Assembly: GCA_902476265.1 (NCBI GenBank)
Contig: CABSCP010000008.1
Location: 62,001-126,000, forward strand
Source of the DNA: an uncultured Lachnospiraceae bacterium
GTDB taxonomy: Bacteria > Bacillota > Clostridia > Lachnospirales > Lachnospiraceae
Length of the DNA: 64,000 nt
Direction: 5' to 3'
The notes beneath the pieces are model-generated. The model was not told where the DNA came from, did no database searches, and saw nothing but the letters and a program-made list of their open reading frames with translations. The position numbers and the translations under genes were made by a program. Shown one piece after another: positions 33,545 through 42,500 of this stretch (position 1 is the first letter of the stretch; every line of letters begins with the position of its first letter).

Positions 33545-33778
33545 CCCGCCGCCGCTTTTTCCGTCCGCCGCCCACAGGGCGCGGAACGTTTTTTGTGACT
33601 CTTTTTTCAGATTTAGAAACTCCCCTGCCTTTCGGATCTGGTTTTGCTGCGTCCGGCGAGCGACGCGAGCCGCCGCAAAACCAGATCCGAAAGACAGGTC
33701 AGAGTTTCTTATCTGAAAAAACGGAACCAAAAACCGCTCTGCGCCCTGTGGGCGGCGGACGGAAAAAGCGGCGGCGGG
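33545..33778. repeat. Very long imperfect hairpin (arms about 106 nt)
   Basis: Positions 33545-33650 are largely the reverse complement of 33672-33778, with a loop of about 21 nt. Outer arms match as CCCGCCGCCGCTTTTTCCG... and its complement; further matched blocks include CCGCCCACAGGGCGC, TTTTTTCAGAT, AGAAACT and TTCGGATCTGGTTTTGC. The element fills almost the whole gap between the DUF3795 gene and the AraC gene, both minus-strand. It has no coding gene, no obvious target duplication and no adjacent transposase or reverse transcriptase. It could be a fold-back element or an extended terminator. Confidence 0.85.
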
Positions 33779-33785
33779 CCAACTC

Positions 33786-34670
33786 TCATCCTTCCCAGCG
33801 GCTCTTGAATTCCCGGGGTGACATCCCATAGGACTTTTTAAAATTCCTGAAAAAAGCGGAATAGTCGGAAAAACCACAGCTCTGCCACACCTCGGAAATA
33901 GGCCTTCCGTCGGAAATGAAACGGCAGGCCTGCATCAGCCTTTTTTTCAATACAAAATCGTGCACCGTCATGCCAGTCACCGCCTTAAAGCTTCTGAGAA
34001 AGTAATATTTGCTCAGAGACGTGGCGCTGGCCAGATCATCCACCGTGATCGGTTCTGCAATATGGGCGTCAATATAATCAAAAACTTGTTTTGTCATAGG
34101 GTTGGAACGGCTTTCCTCCATGGAAAACTGGAAAACGGACTGCCTGCACAGGCGGTTTAACGTCACAAAAAACAGCGTCAGCCAGGTTTTTTCCAACAGC
34201 CTTTTTTCTTCCTCATCCGCATTCTCTGCGGATATGGATTCCTTCATCCAATACAAAAAACCGGCCAGCCGCTGGGCCTGATTGCCCGGGAAATGATAGG
34301 CGGGCGCTCCTTTTTGGGAAAAGCAGGCTGTCAGATCCACGCCAGGTCCCGACAAAGACTGCAGATATTCCCTGGTAATCCACAACAACAGCCGTTTGGA
34401 TTTCTCATGCTTTTTTTCCACAAACTGATAATGATGCAGCCGGTCCCTGTCGATCAGAAGAAAGTCCCCCTTATGCAGCACATAAAGGCGGTTATCCACA
34501 AAACTGGCAAACTCCCCTTCTTCTATATACAAAAGTTCATAAAAGCCATGATTATGCATTTGTACCGCACCTGTGGGCACCCCGTATTTTTCCAGGATTT
34601 CAAAATTTTCCGTCAGCATATACTGCCGTTCGTCACGCGCCTCCATGGTGGGAAATTTCACATTTTTCAT
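33786..34670 (-). CDS. AraC-family regulator divergent from uxuAB
   Basis: 294 residues. An N-terminal cupin-like sensing domain (MHNHGFYELLYIEEGEF, then HKGDFLLIDRDRLHHYQ) precedes the C-terminal AraC helix-turn-helix pair (about 195-294: VDDLASATSLSKYYFLRSFKAVTG, PISEVWQSCGFSDYSAFFRNFKK). ATG 34670 is chosen because AGGAGG lies 9 nt before it. Divergent transcription from uxuA suggests control of glucuronate genes in response to a sugar acid; inferred. Confidence 0.9.
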   Translation of the reverse strand: MKNVKFPTMEARDERQYMLTENFEILEKYGVPTGAVQMHNHGFYELLYIEEGEFASFVDNRLYVLHKGDFLLIDRDRLHHYQFVEKKHEKSKRLLLWITREYLQSLSGPGVDLTACFSQKGAPAYHFPGNQAQRLAGFLYWMKESISAENADEEEKRLLEKTWLTLFFVTLNRLCRQSVFQFSMEESRSNPMTKQVFDYIDAHIAEPITVDDLASATSLSKYYFLRSFKAVTGMTVHDFVLKKRLMQACRFISDGRPISEVWQSCGFSDYSAFFRNFKKSYGMSPREFKSRWEG

Positions 34671-34700
34671 CGGATTGTCCCTCCTTTTTGGGTCATTTTC

Positions 34701-34729
34701 AGTATAGGGCAATTTTTGCAAACTTACAA
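34701..34729 (-). promoter_or_regulatory. Promoter of the AraC gene at 33.8 kb
   Basis: Minus strand TTGTAA (34724-34729), 17-bp spacer, TATACT (34701-34706). The opposite uxuA promoter in 34730-34810 has no clear consensus boxes, in keeping with activator dependence. Confidence 0.6.
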
Positions 34730-34825
34730 GCAATCCTTGCAATTTTCAGGCATTTTAATATGTGTTAAGATAAGACTATCAAATACGTGTAACGATAACA
34801 TTCACAAGAAAGAGAGGGTATTCTT

Positions 34826-35920
34826 ATGGAAATGACTTTACGCTGGTACGGCAGCAAATCCGATTCCGTCACCTTGCAGCAGATCCGCCAGATTCCGGGC
34901 GTTACCGGAGTCATCACAACGCTTTATGAAACGACTCCGGGGGAGGAATGGAGCCGGGAAGCCATTCACAGCTTAAAGGAAGAGGTGGAGGCTTCGGGCC
35001 TGCACATTTCCGGCATTGAGAGCGTCAACATCCACGATGCCATCAAGATCGGTTCTCCCGACCGCGACCTTTATATTGACAATTACATCAAAACCCTGGA
35101 AAAACTGGGACAGGAGGATATCCATCTGGTTTGCTACAACTTCATGCCTGTCTTTGACTGGACCAGAACAGAGCTGGCCCGGGTCCGCCCCGACGGCTCC
35201 ACCGTGCTGGCTTATCACCAGGAAACCGTAGACAACATTGATCCTGCCAAAATGTTCGACTCCATCGCCGGCGACTCCAACGGTTTTGTGCTTCCCGGCT
35301 GGGAACCGGAACGGATGGCAAAAATCAAAGAGCTTTTTGAACTTTATCAAGATGTGGACGATGAGAAGCTTTTTGCAAACCTGAAATATTTCCTGGAAGC
35401 CATCATGCCCGTGTGCGACAAATATGACATCAACATGGCCATCCATCCCGATGATCCCGCCTGGAGCGTCTTCGGACTGCCCCGCATCATCATCAACCTG
35501 CCCAACCTGCAGCGCATGATGAAGATGGTGGACAATCCTCACAACGGCGTCACCTTCTGCTCCGGTTCTTACGGCACCAATCCGGACAACGATCTGCCCG
35601 GCATGATCCGCGCCTTAAAAGGCCGCATCCATTTCGCCCATGTGAGAAACCTGCAGCATAACTATCCCGGCGATTTTGAAGAATCCGCTCATCTGTCCGC
35701 AGACGGCAGCTTCGATATGTATGAAATTATGAAAGCGCTTTATGACATCGACTTTTCCGGCCCCATCCGGCCCGACCATGGCCGCATGATCTGGGGCGAG
35801 GTTGCCATGCCCGGTTACGGCCTTTATGACAGAGCCCTGGGCGCAACTTATTTAAACGGCCTCTGGGAAGCCATTGAGAAGAGTCAAAAAGAGATCAAAG
35901 CGATCAGGGAGGGCAAATAA
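34826..35920 (+). CDS. uxuA: Mannonate dehydratase
   Basis: 364 residues, near the family length. It dehydrates D-mannonate to 2-keto-3-deoxygluconate. TIM-barrel motifs include MTLRWYGSKSDSVTLQQIRQIPGVTGVITTLY, GLHISGIESVNIHDAIKIG, CYNFMPVFDWTRT, MAIHPDDPAWSVFGLPRI, GVTFCSGSYG and HFAHVRNL, covering the metal-binding Cys and His residues. ATG 34826 follows AGAGAGGG. uxuB begins 2 bp after its stop. Confidence 0.97.
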   Translation: MEMTLRWYGSKSDSVTLQQIRQIPGVTGVITTLYETTPGEEWSREAIHSLKEEVEASGLHISGIESVNIHDAIKIGSPDRDLYIDNYIKTLEKLGQEDIHLVCYNFMPVFDWTRTELARVRPDGSTVLAYHQETVDNIDPAKMFDSIAGDSNGFVLPGWEPERMAKIKELFELYQDVDDEKLFANLKYFLEAIMPVCDKYDINMAIHPDDPAWSVFGLPRIIINLPNLQRMMKMVDNPHNGVTFCSGSYGTNPDNDLPGMIRALKGRIHFAHVRNLQHNYPGDFEESAHLSADGSFDMYEIMKALYDIDFSGPIRPDHGRMIWGEVAMPGYGLYDRALGATYLNGLWEAIEKSQKEIKAIREGK

Positions 35921-35922
35921 GT

Positions 35923-37536
35923 ATGAAATTAAACGCAGAAGGCTTACAGGATCTCACCCCCTGGAAGGAAGCAGGTTATCAGGTTCCGTCTTTTGACCGG
36001 GAAAAAGTGACAGCAGCCACCAAAGCCGCCCCCTGCTGGATTCATTTCGGCGCGGGCAATATTTTCCGGGCATTCCAGGCCAACCTGATGCAGCAGCTTT
36101 TAAATGAAGGCAAATGCACTACGGGTCTCATTGTGGCGGAAGGCTTTGACTATGAAATTATTGAAAAAATGAACCGCCCTCATGACGATTACAGCATTCT
36201 TGTGACTTTAAAAGCCGATGGAAATGTGGAAAAAACCGTCATCGGCAGCATTGTGGAATCTCTGGTTCTGGACAGTGAAAACGAAACCGAGTTTTCCCGG
36301 TTAAAAGAAATTTTCGCCCAGCCTTCCCTGCAGATGGCCAGCTTCACCATTACGGAAAAAGGCTACAGCCTGGTCAATGGCAAAGGGGAGCTGCTGGATG
36401 CGGTGAGCCGTGACTTTGCGGCAGGCCCCAAAGCCCCGGAAAGCTATCTGGGCAAAGTCTGCGCGCTGATTTATGAGCGCTATGTACACGGCCGGCTGCC
36501 CATCGCCATGGTGAGCATGGATAACTGCTCCCACAACGGTACAAAATTACAGACCGCGGTGCTGGCTTTCGCCGAAAACTGGCTGAAAAGCGGGCATTGC
36601 GATCCCGGCTTCCTGGAATATGTGAAAAATCCCGACCTGGTTTCCTTCCCCTGGAGCATGATCGATAAAATCACGCCCCGGCCGGATCCTAAAGTACAGG
36701 AAATTTTAAACCGTGACAACATCGAAGATCTGGAGCAGGTGGTGACCTCCAAAAAGACCTGGGTAGCTCCTTTTGTAAACGCGGAGGAATGCCAGTATCT
36801 GGTCATTGAGGACGCATTCCCCAACGGCAGGCCCCTGCTGGAAAAAGCAGGCGTCATTTTCACCGCCCGGGAAACCGTGGATAAGGTTGAAAAAATGAAG
36901 GTGTGCACCTGCTTAAACCCGCTGCACACCACCCTTGCCGTATTTGGCTGTCTGCTGGGCTATGAACTCATTTCCGAGGAAATGAAGAATCCTGTTTTGA
37001 AGAAGCTGGTAGAAATCATCGGCTACGAAGAAGGCCTTCCGGTTGTGGTCAATCCCGGCATTCTGGATCCCAAAGCTTTCATCGATGAAGTGGTGAATGT
37101 CCGCATTCCCAATCCTTTTATGCCCGACACCCCTCAGCGGATCGCCACCGACACTTCCCAGAAGCTGCCCATCCGCTTCGGCGAAACCATTAAGGCTTAC
37201 CAGTCCTCTCCTTCCCTGAAGGTGGAAGATCTGCGCCGGATTCCGCTGGTATTCGCAGGCTGGCTGCGTTACCTGATGGGCGTGGATGACGCCGGAAACG
37301 CTTTTACGCCCAGCCCCGATCCTCTGCTGGATACCCTCATGCCGCTGCTTTCCGATGTGGCGCTGGGCCGTCCCTGTGATGTAAAAGCTGTCCTCACCCC
37401 CATTTTAAAAAGGGCTGATATCTTCGGCGTTGACCTGACAGAAGCAGGACTTGCGGACCGTGTGGCCGGGTACTTTACAGAGATGATTGCAGGCCCCGGC
37501 GCAGTGCAGAAAACACTGGAAAAATATGTTTTATAA
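35923..37536 (+). CDS. uxuB: Fructuronate reductase (mannitol dehydrogenase family)
   Basis: 537 residues. It reduces D-fructuronate to D-mannonate, feeding UxuA. It has the superfamily start WIHFGAGNIFRAFQANLM, FTITEKGYSL, PIAMVSMDNCSHNG, then a C-terminal domain with CTCLNPLHTTLAVFG (Lys-x-Cys-x4-Asn-x2-His type substrate pocket). Sequence differs clearly from UxaB, which supports the assignment to the uxu branch. GGGAGGG precedes ATG 35923. A strong terminator follows. Confidence 0.93.
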   Translation: MKLNAEGLQDLTPWKEAGYQVPSFDREKVTAATKAAPCWIHFGAGNIFRAFQANLMQQLLNEGKCTTGLIVAEGFDYEIIEKMNRPHDDYSILVTLKADGNVEKTVIGSIVESLVLDSENETEFSRLKEIFAQPSLQMASFTITEKGYSLVNGKGELLDAVSRDFAAGPKAPESYLGKVCALIYERYVHGRLPIAMVSMDNCSHNGTKLQTAVLAFAENWLKSGHCDPGFLEYVKNPDLVSFPWSMIDKITPRPDPKVQEILNRDNIEDLEQVVTSKKTWVAPFVNAEECQYLVIEDAFPNGRPLLEKAGVIFTARETVDKVEKMKVCTCLNPLHTTLAVFGCLLGYELISEEMKNPVLKKLVEIIGYEEGLPVVVNPGILDPKAFIDEVVNVRIPNPFMPDTPQRIATDTSQKLPIRFGETIKAYQSSPSLKVEDLRRIPLVFAGWLRYLMGVDDAGNAFTPSPDPLLDTLMPLLSDVALGRPCDVKAVLTPILKRADIFGVDLTEAGLADRVAGYFTEMIAGPGAVQKTLEKYVL

Positions 37537-37562
37537 ATCCGCCTGAAAAAAGACAAAACAAG

Positions 37563-37602
37563 AAGCCGGAGAACCACCTGTCCATGCAAGGTTCTCCGGC
37601 TT
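37563..37602. terminator. Terminator after uxuAB
   Basis: Perfect 13-bp stem AAGCCGGAGAACC/GGTTCTCCGGCTT with a 14-nt loop, followed by TTATT. It lies between convergent uxuB and the esterase gene. Confidence 0.88.
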
Positions 37603-37637
37603 TTATTCTGTCTTTATTCAACCCATTGCGGCATCCG

Positions 37638-38462
37638 CTATTCTTCCTTACTCCACTCTTCCTCCAGCCACGTATGTAAGAGCTGTATCCAGCATTGACA
37701 GGAAGGTTCCTCGCCAAATCCGCCCGCCCCTTTGGTCATCCGGTTTGCCAGGGAAAGTCCGTGCCCGCCCTTTTGAAACATGTGAAATTCCACCGGGATC
37801 CCCTGCTTCACCAGCCCGTTAACAAGCAGAAGGGAATTTTGTACCGGAACGACATTGTCTTCAAACGTATGCCACACAAAAGTTCTGGGAACCGCGCTGC
37901 TGATCTGATTTTCCAGGGACATTTCCTCCTTTTTTTCCTCATAAGCCTCTCCTAAGAGATTGCAAAAAGAGTCCCTGTGGGCAAATGTGCCGGAAGTGAT
38001 CACCGGATATCCCAGAATCATGGCATTGGGCTTTCGCTGTTCCGGTTCGGAAAGAAGCGCCTGTGTCATCCATTCCCGGTTCCAAAACATACAATAACTT
38101 GCCGCTACATGGCCTCCCGCGGAAAATCCGGCGATACCGATTTTTCCGGCATCGATATGCCATTCCTCCGCTCTGCTTCTGAGGGCTGAAACGGCCCTTC
38201 CCAGCTCCAGGACTGCTGCCGGAAACCGGGACGGCGCTACGGAATAGTACAAAACAGCCGCATGATATCCCATGGCGTTAAACTGCATTGCGATCATTTC
38301 CCCTTCCCTGTCAGAGCAAAATCCATAGCCGCCCCCCGGACAGACAAGGATCAGCGGACGTTTCTTTTCGTAAAAATCTTCCGTAATATCCAGAATATAA
38401 GTGTAGAGAACAGCATCCTCCCCGGAGCCTTCCCCTCTGATGTCTATCTTTTCATGGATCAT
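37638..38462 (-). CDS. Cytoplasmic alpha/beta hydrolase, likely acetyl esterase
   Basis: 274 residues, no signal peptide. Oxyanion region CPGGGYGFCSDREGE, nucleophile AGFSAGGH (Ser114), acid in FEDNVVP and His in KGGHGLSL. The layout matches small polysaccharide-deacetylating esterases. It is the last gene of the alpha-galacturonidase/polygalacturonase operon, 27 bp after GH28, so removal of acetyl groups from pectic oligomers is the probable role. GGAG is positioned upstream of ATG 38462. Confidence 0.78.
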   Translation of the reverse strand: MIHEKIDIRGEGSGEDAVLYTYILDITEDFYEKKRPLILVCPGGGYGFCSDREGEMIAMQFNAMGYHAAVLYYSVAPSRFPAAVLELGRAVSALRSRAEEWHIDAGKIGIAGFSAGGHVAASYCMFWNREWMTQALLSEPEQRKPNAMILGYPVITSGTFAHRDSFCNLLGEAYEEKKEEMSLENQISSAVPRTFVWHTFEDNVVPVQNSLLLVNGLVKQGIPVEFHMFQKGGHGLSLANRMTKGAGGFGEEPSCQCWIQLLHTWLEEEWSKEE

Positions 38463-38489
38463 TTTTTTTCTCCTTTGTTTTTATCGTCC

Positions 38490-40004
38490 CTATTTTAATA
38501 CGGACAGCCCGTCAAATACAATATTTTCACACAAACAAAGAGAAATATTTTGCTTACCCGCAGCGCCGGGCCTGCCCAGACAGATCTTCCGAAAGGTAAT
38601 GTTGCGAAGTTCATGTCCTGGCTCCTCAAAGCCGCACAGTTCAATGGCGTCACAGGGAACCCATTCCCTTTGGTCTCCCAGATATTCTCCCAGGATATGC
38701 ACATCCTCAAAGAGGCATTTTTCAAAAACCGGAGGCACAGGAGCGCCTTCGCCGTCATCGTTGTAGCCAACGGAATGAAACAGAACGCGGGCCGTGCGGC
38801 AGTTTTTCACCGTCACATTTTTTACATACCCGCCTCTCTTTTTTGTTCCCTTAATTTCAATCCCGCACAGAGACTGTCCCATATCACAGTCCCAAACGGA
38901 CACGTCTTTTACGCCGCCGGACATTTCGCTGCCGATGGTGATGCCATGTCCGAAGGCACATCTGCAGTCAAAAATGCGGATGTGGGCGCTGGGTCTGTTT
39001 ATGCGATTTCCTTCCGGATTTTTCCCCGATTTGATCGCAATGGAATCGTCCCCCGTATAAAAAGTACAGTCAAATATTGTACAGTTGGTGGAGGAATCCG
39101 GGTCCCAGCCGTCCCCGTTCCAGACGCCCTCGGAATAGAAAACACAGCCATTGGTGACAATGCTGTCCGAATAAATCATGTGCACATTCCAGCTGGCGCC
39201 GTTTTTTAAAGAAACTCCCGATAGAACCACATTCCTGCAATTGCTCATATTAATCAGCCGGGGACGGGCCCGGCCGGGAATGGTGTCCGGTTTTTCGTAT
39301 TCCCTGATTTTATCTCCCAAAGAAACCAGATCCTCCTTCAGGCGCTCCCGCTCCGTGGCGATCACCTTCTCCGCCAGACTGCGGCCGCCGCTTGCAATCG
39401 TGCCTTTTCCGCGGATCACCACATTTTCACAGTTATAGCCCCCGTTGTGATTCAGTTCCCCCAGATTTAACAGGCTGCTATAGCATTCCAGCTCGATTCC
39501 TTCAAACCGGCTCTGTATTTTGGGAAGATAGTCCTCCACCCGGTCCGTCCCCTGCAAAGTAGCGCCTTCCTCCAGATACAGCTCCATATCGCTGTGCAGC
39601 CGCAGCGCCCCTGTTAAAAATGTACCGGCAGGAATAAAAACGGATTCCCCTGCCCTGCAGTCATCTATAGCCCGCTGGATTGCGTCAGTATTCATGGTTT
39701 TGCCGTCTCCCAGGGCAAAATAAGGCGCTGCCGTGATGTCAATCCTGGCTCTTTTGGGGGCTGTGGTGAGGGAGAGGCTGGAAAGATTCTCTTCCTTTTC
39801 CCCATTTTTCAGATAGATTTGTATGGTATAACTACACTGTTCTTTCAGCCCTTCCAGTTCAAAATGCGTTCGATCCGTAGTTCCTGCCGCTTTCTGATTC
39901 ACATAGATCTGATAGCAGGCTCCTTTGGGATATCCTTCAGGACGATCCCAGTATAAGGTGACGGAATCCTCTGTGACCAGACTGTTTACCTTTATCGAAT
40001 TCAT
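38490..40004 (-). CDS. GH28 polygalacturonase, intracellular, with N-terminal FN3-like domain
   Basis: 504 residues. A fibronectin-III-like N-terminal domain (about 1-82) precedes a right-handed beta-helix of family GH28. Catalytic motifs are NGDGWDPDSS (Asp298, Asp301), GDDSIAIKSG (Asp319, Asp320), GHGITIGSE (His353) and GIEIKG (Lys385, where the usual Arg-Ile-Lys is Glu-Ile-Lys). No signal peptide, so it acts in the cytoplasm, probably as an exo-enzyme on imported oligogalacturonides. ATG 40004 overlaps the GH4 stop (ATGA), with GGAGG 7 nt upstream. Confidence 0.92.
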   Translation of the reverse strand: MNSIKVNSLVTEDSVTLYWDRPEGYPKGACYQIYVNQKAAGTTDRTHFELEGLKEQCSYTIQIYLKNGEKEENLSSLSLTTAPKRARIDITAAPYFALGDGKTMNTDAIQRAIDDCRAGESVFIPAGTFLTGALRLHSDMELYLEEGATLQGTDRVEDYLPKIQSRFEGIELECYSSLLNLGELNHNGGYNCENVVIRGKGTIASGGRSLAEKVIATERERLKEDLVSLGDKIREYEKPDTIPGRARPRLINMSNCRNVVLSGVSLKNGASWNVHMIYSDSIVTNGCVFYSEGVWNGDGWDPDSSTNCTIFDCTFYTGDDSIAIKSGKNPEGNRINRPSAHIRIFDCRCAFGHGITIGSEMSGGVKDVSVWDCDMGQSLCGIEIKGTKKRGGYVKNVTVKNCRTARVLFHSVGYNDDGEGAPVPPVFEKCLFEDVHILGEYLGDQREWVPCDAIELCGFEEPGHELRNITFRKICLGRPGAAGKQNISLCLCENIVFDGLSVLK

Positions 40005-41401
40005 TTCCACCCCTCCGGCAGATATTTTTTTGTACGGTCAATCATATCGTTTACCAGCGCGCGCACCTCTTTCCTGCCGCACCCTTTTCCCTTTACCAGC
40101 GGATCGTTTAAAAAGGCTTCCACCACCATTTCCCTGTCACAGGTCAGGGCTGCCTTTAAAATGGTTTCATGGTTCTCCACATGGGGCAGGGTCAGCCGGT
40201 AAATGTTCTCCGGCATCTTTCCTGCCGATACCGGATAAATCCCATCTTTCTCAAACAGCGCATTTGTTTCCACCACTGCGCCGACAGGAAGATTGGAAAT
40301 CTGTCCCGCCGTATTGGGAAGATTCACATTGCTGATCACGCGCCCCAGCCCGCAGAGTGCTTTCATCAGCATAACGCCTTCTTCGTCCGTGGCTTTCAGT
40401 TCAATTTCCTCTTCTTTCCTCACAAGGCGGCGGCTTCTTTCCATTCTCTTTTCCAGATCCTGTTTTCTCCACGATACCGGAGTCAGGCCGAATCCCCAGC
40501 TTGCCACCGTCTCCGGATCTTTCAGATATTCACAGGAGGGCATAAACTCCGCCAGATGCCTGTCTCCGGCGGCGGCGATACAGCCAAAACGCCTGAACAG
40601 ATCCATCTTCACCCGATGTCTGCAGGCAAAGGAAGAATTCATCCAGTTTTCATTCTCCACCACATAGCCTTCCTCATAATGTTGATCGATATAACTTTGA
40701 TAGACCGGGAAAAGATCAATTCCCTGATAAGAAGCTTTGTCAAACCAGGTGAAATGATTGATGCCCAGCACATTTACATGAATATCGTGCCAGTCGATGC
40801 CGGACAGACCGCACTCTTTTTCACAGATATCCCGCAGAAGCTTCTGGGTGCCGAATACCTCGTGACAACAGCCAAATGCTTTGATTTTCGGGAAGATCTC
40901 ATACAGGGTCTTCACGCACAAAGACATGGGATTGGTATAATTGATCACCCAGGCCCCGGGGGAAAAATCCCGGACCGCCCGGGCGATTTCCACAAACATC
41001 GGAATCGTGCGCAGCGCCCGGATCATGCCGCCCGGTCCGGCGGTATCGCCCACAGACTGGTAAATGCCCAGCCTTTCCGGCAGATGGACATCCGACTCCA
41101 TTTCCTCAAATGTGCCCGGCAAAATGGAAATCACCACGAAATCACAGCCTGTCAGCGCCGCCTCCAGGTCGGGGCAGGTCACATAATTCCATTTGCCGGC
41201 TGCTTTTTCATTCTGCTCCAGCCGGTTTCCGATGATCTCATTGTTTTTCGCCGCCTGTCTGTCAATATCATACAGCCGTACCGTTCCGGAAAGCTGTTTT
41301 TCCATCGCCAGATCCGTCATCAGCCCCCAGGCCCATCCCCTGGAACCGCCTCCGATATACGCAATCTGCACATCCTTCATCCCACCGTTTTCGTATTTCA
41401 T
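40001..41401 (-). CDS. GH4 alpha-galacturonidase
   Basis: 466 residues. GH4 enzymes need NAD and a divalent metal and use a redox-elimination mechanism. The N-terminal Rossmann motif is AYIGGGSRGWAWG (about 14-26), then VINYTNPMS and the metal/catalytic motif Cys179-His180-Glu181-Val182. CHEV is the signature reported for the alpha-galacturonidase class of GH4, which distinguishes it from alpha-glucosidases and alpha-glucuronidases of the family. GGAGG lies 5 nt upstream of ATG 41401. First gene of the operon with GH28 and the esterase. Confidence 0.88.
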   Translation of the reverse strand: MKYENGGMKDVQIAYIGGGSRGWAWGLMTDLAMEKQLSGTVRLYDIDRQAAKNNEIIGNRLEQNEKAAGKWNYVTCPDLEAALTGCDFVVISILPGTFEEMESDVHLPERLGIYQSVGDTAGPGGMIRALRTIPMFVEIARAVRDFSPGAWVINYTNPMSLCVKTLYEIFPKIKAFGCCHEVFGTQKLLRDICEKECGLSGIDWHDIHVNVLGINHFTWFDKASYQGIDLFPVYQSYIDQHYEEGYVVENENWMNSSFACRHRVKMDLFRRFGCIAAAGDRHLAEFMPSCEYLKDPETVASWGFGLTPVSWRKQDLEKRMERSRRLVRKEEEIELKATDEEGVMLMKALCGLGRVISNVNLPNTAGQISNLPVGAVVETNALFEKDGIYPVSAGKMPENIYRLTLPHVENHETILKAALTCDREMVVEAFLNDPLVKGKGCGRKEVRALVNDMIDRTKKYLPEGWK

Positions 41402-41423
41402 ACCGACCTCCATAAAATATTTT

Positions 41424-41455
41424 TATATTGCAAGTATACTGCAATATAGTATAAT
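41424..41455 (+). promoter_or_regulatory. Palindromic operator overlapping the AraC promoter
   Basis: TATATTGCA (41424-41432), 7-bp centre, TGCAATATA (41440-41448): perfect 9-bp arms. On the plus strand TTGCAA (41428-41433), 16-bp spacer, TATAAT (41450-41455) form a promoter for the AraC gene that the palindrome overlaps. It is also about 25 nt upstream of the GH4 start, so one protein could control both directions. Confidence 0.6.
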
Positions 41456-41546
41456 TTTCTTATATAAAACAAGCTTTTTAAGTTAAAACTTATCTGATCT
41501 GATACAGTTTTCGTCAGAAAAACGACCGTAACGGGAGGTTTCTATC

Positions 41547-42500
41547 ATGAATGATGTTGTGTTTTCCGGACAGATACCGGGGATTATGGCGGAAGAGGTT
41601 TCCCGCACAAATGAATTTTCCATGCCGTCCCGCCATTTTCATGACAGTCTGGAGCTTTACTTCCTGTTGGAGGGAGAGCGTTACTATTTCATCGAACAGG
41701 ATACCTGGCATGTGAAGTCCCAAATGGCCGTTTTAATCGACCGCAGCCAGATCCATAAAACCAGCACTGCAAACGGCTGCAGCGCCCATCGACGCTTTCT
41801 TTTGCAGCTGGAACCCTCTGTTCTGGACGGTATCTTCTCCCTTTCTTCCTGGAAAAGCCTGCGGGACTGGGGCCGCTGTTGCTGCGGCCTAGCCCGTTTT
41901 TCCTCCGGGGACTGGGAGAGAGTGCTCACCGTCATTTCTTCCATAAAGCAGGAATTTCTCCATCCCTCGGCAGAAAGCAGGGACCTGTGTGCCCTTCTCT
42001 CCATGCAGCTTATCCTTCTCTTCACCCGCTGCCGCTGCCAAAGTGCTGCCAGCACGCCAAAGCCCGTTTCCTCTCAGGCAGCGCTCCTTTCCTCTGCCGC
42101 CCCTGTGGTGCACACCGGCATGTACCAGCACGTGCATGAAATTGCCCTGTACCTGCAAACTCACTGCTCCGAAAGCTGCAGTCTGGACGAAATCGCAGCC
42201 CGCTTTTTTATCAGCAAACCCTATCTCACCAGAATTTTTAAGTCTGTCACCGGATTTACCGTAACGGAATACCTGACTGTATGCCGCGTCCGAAAGGCAC
42301 AGATTCTGTTAGAAGAAACCGGTCTGAGCATTACGGAAATCGCTGCCCAGACCGGTTTCGGAAACATCACTTATTTTGAAAAAGTATTCAAGAAAATGAC
42401 GGGGTTCACTCCTTTACAATACCGCAAGGGAAAAGGCGCCTTTCAGTCCGTCTCCCACGCTCCATCTTCCGGCGGCAGTTCCTCTCCCTTTGTGAGATAA
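41547..42500 (+). CDS. AraC-family regulator of the GH4/GH28 operon
   Basis: 317 residues. An N-terminal cupin-like region (SRHFHDSLELYFLLEGERYYFI) precedes a variable middle rich in Cys, Ser and Ala, then a C-terminal AraC DNA-binding domain (about 205-305: LDEIAARFFISKPYLTRIFKSVTG, SITEIAAQTGFGNITYFEKVFKKMTG). GGGAGG lies upstream of ATG 41547. Divergent from the alpha-galacturonidase operon. Its last 58 bp overlap the convergent GH115 gene. Confidence 0.88.
   Translation: MNDVVFSGQIPGIMAEEVSRTNEFSMPSRHFHDSLELYFLLEGERYYFIEQDTWHVKSQMAVLIDRSQIHKTSTANGCSAHRRFLLQLEPSVLDGIFSLSSWKSLRDWGRCCCGLARFSSGDWERVLTVISSIKQEFLHPSAESRDLCALLSMQLILLFTRCRCQSAASTPKPVSSQAALLSSAAPVVHTGMYQHVHEIALYLQTHCSESCSLDEIAARFFISKPYLTRIFKSVTGFTVTEYLTVCRVRKAQILLEETGLSITEIAAQTGFGNITYFEKVFKKMTGFTPLQYRKGKGAFQSVSHAPSSGGSSSPFVR

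Noticed and set aside
33545..33778. Retron msr-msd explanation for the long hairpin
   Set aside because: No reverse transcriptase gene is present anywhere in the window.
33529..33831. Open frames across the long hairpin
   Set aside because: They arise from the GC-rich arms, lack ribosome binding sites and have no recognisable domain.
34790..34803. Catabolite repression (cre) site upstream of uxuA
   Set aside because: TGTAACGATAACA looks similar, but the CG is one base out of register with the cre consensus.
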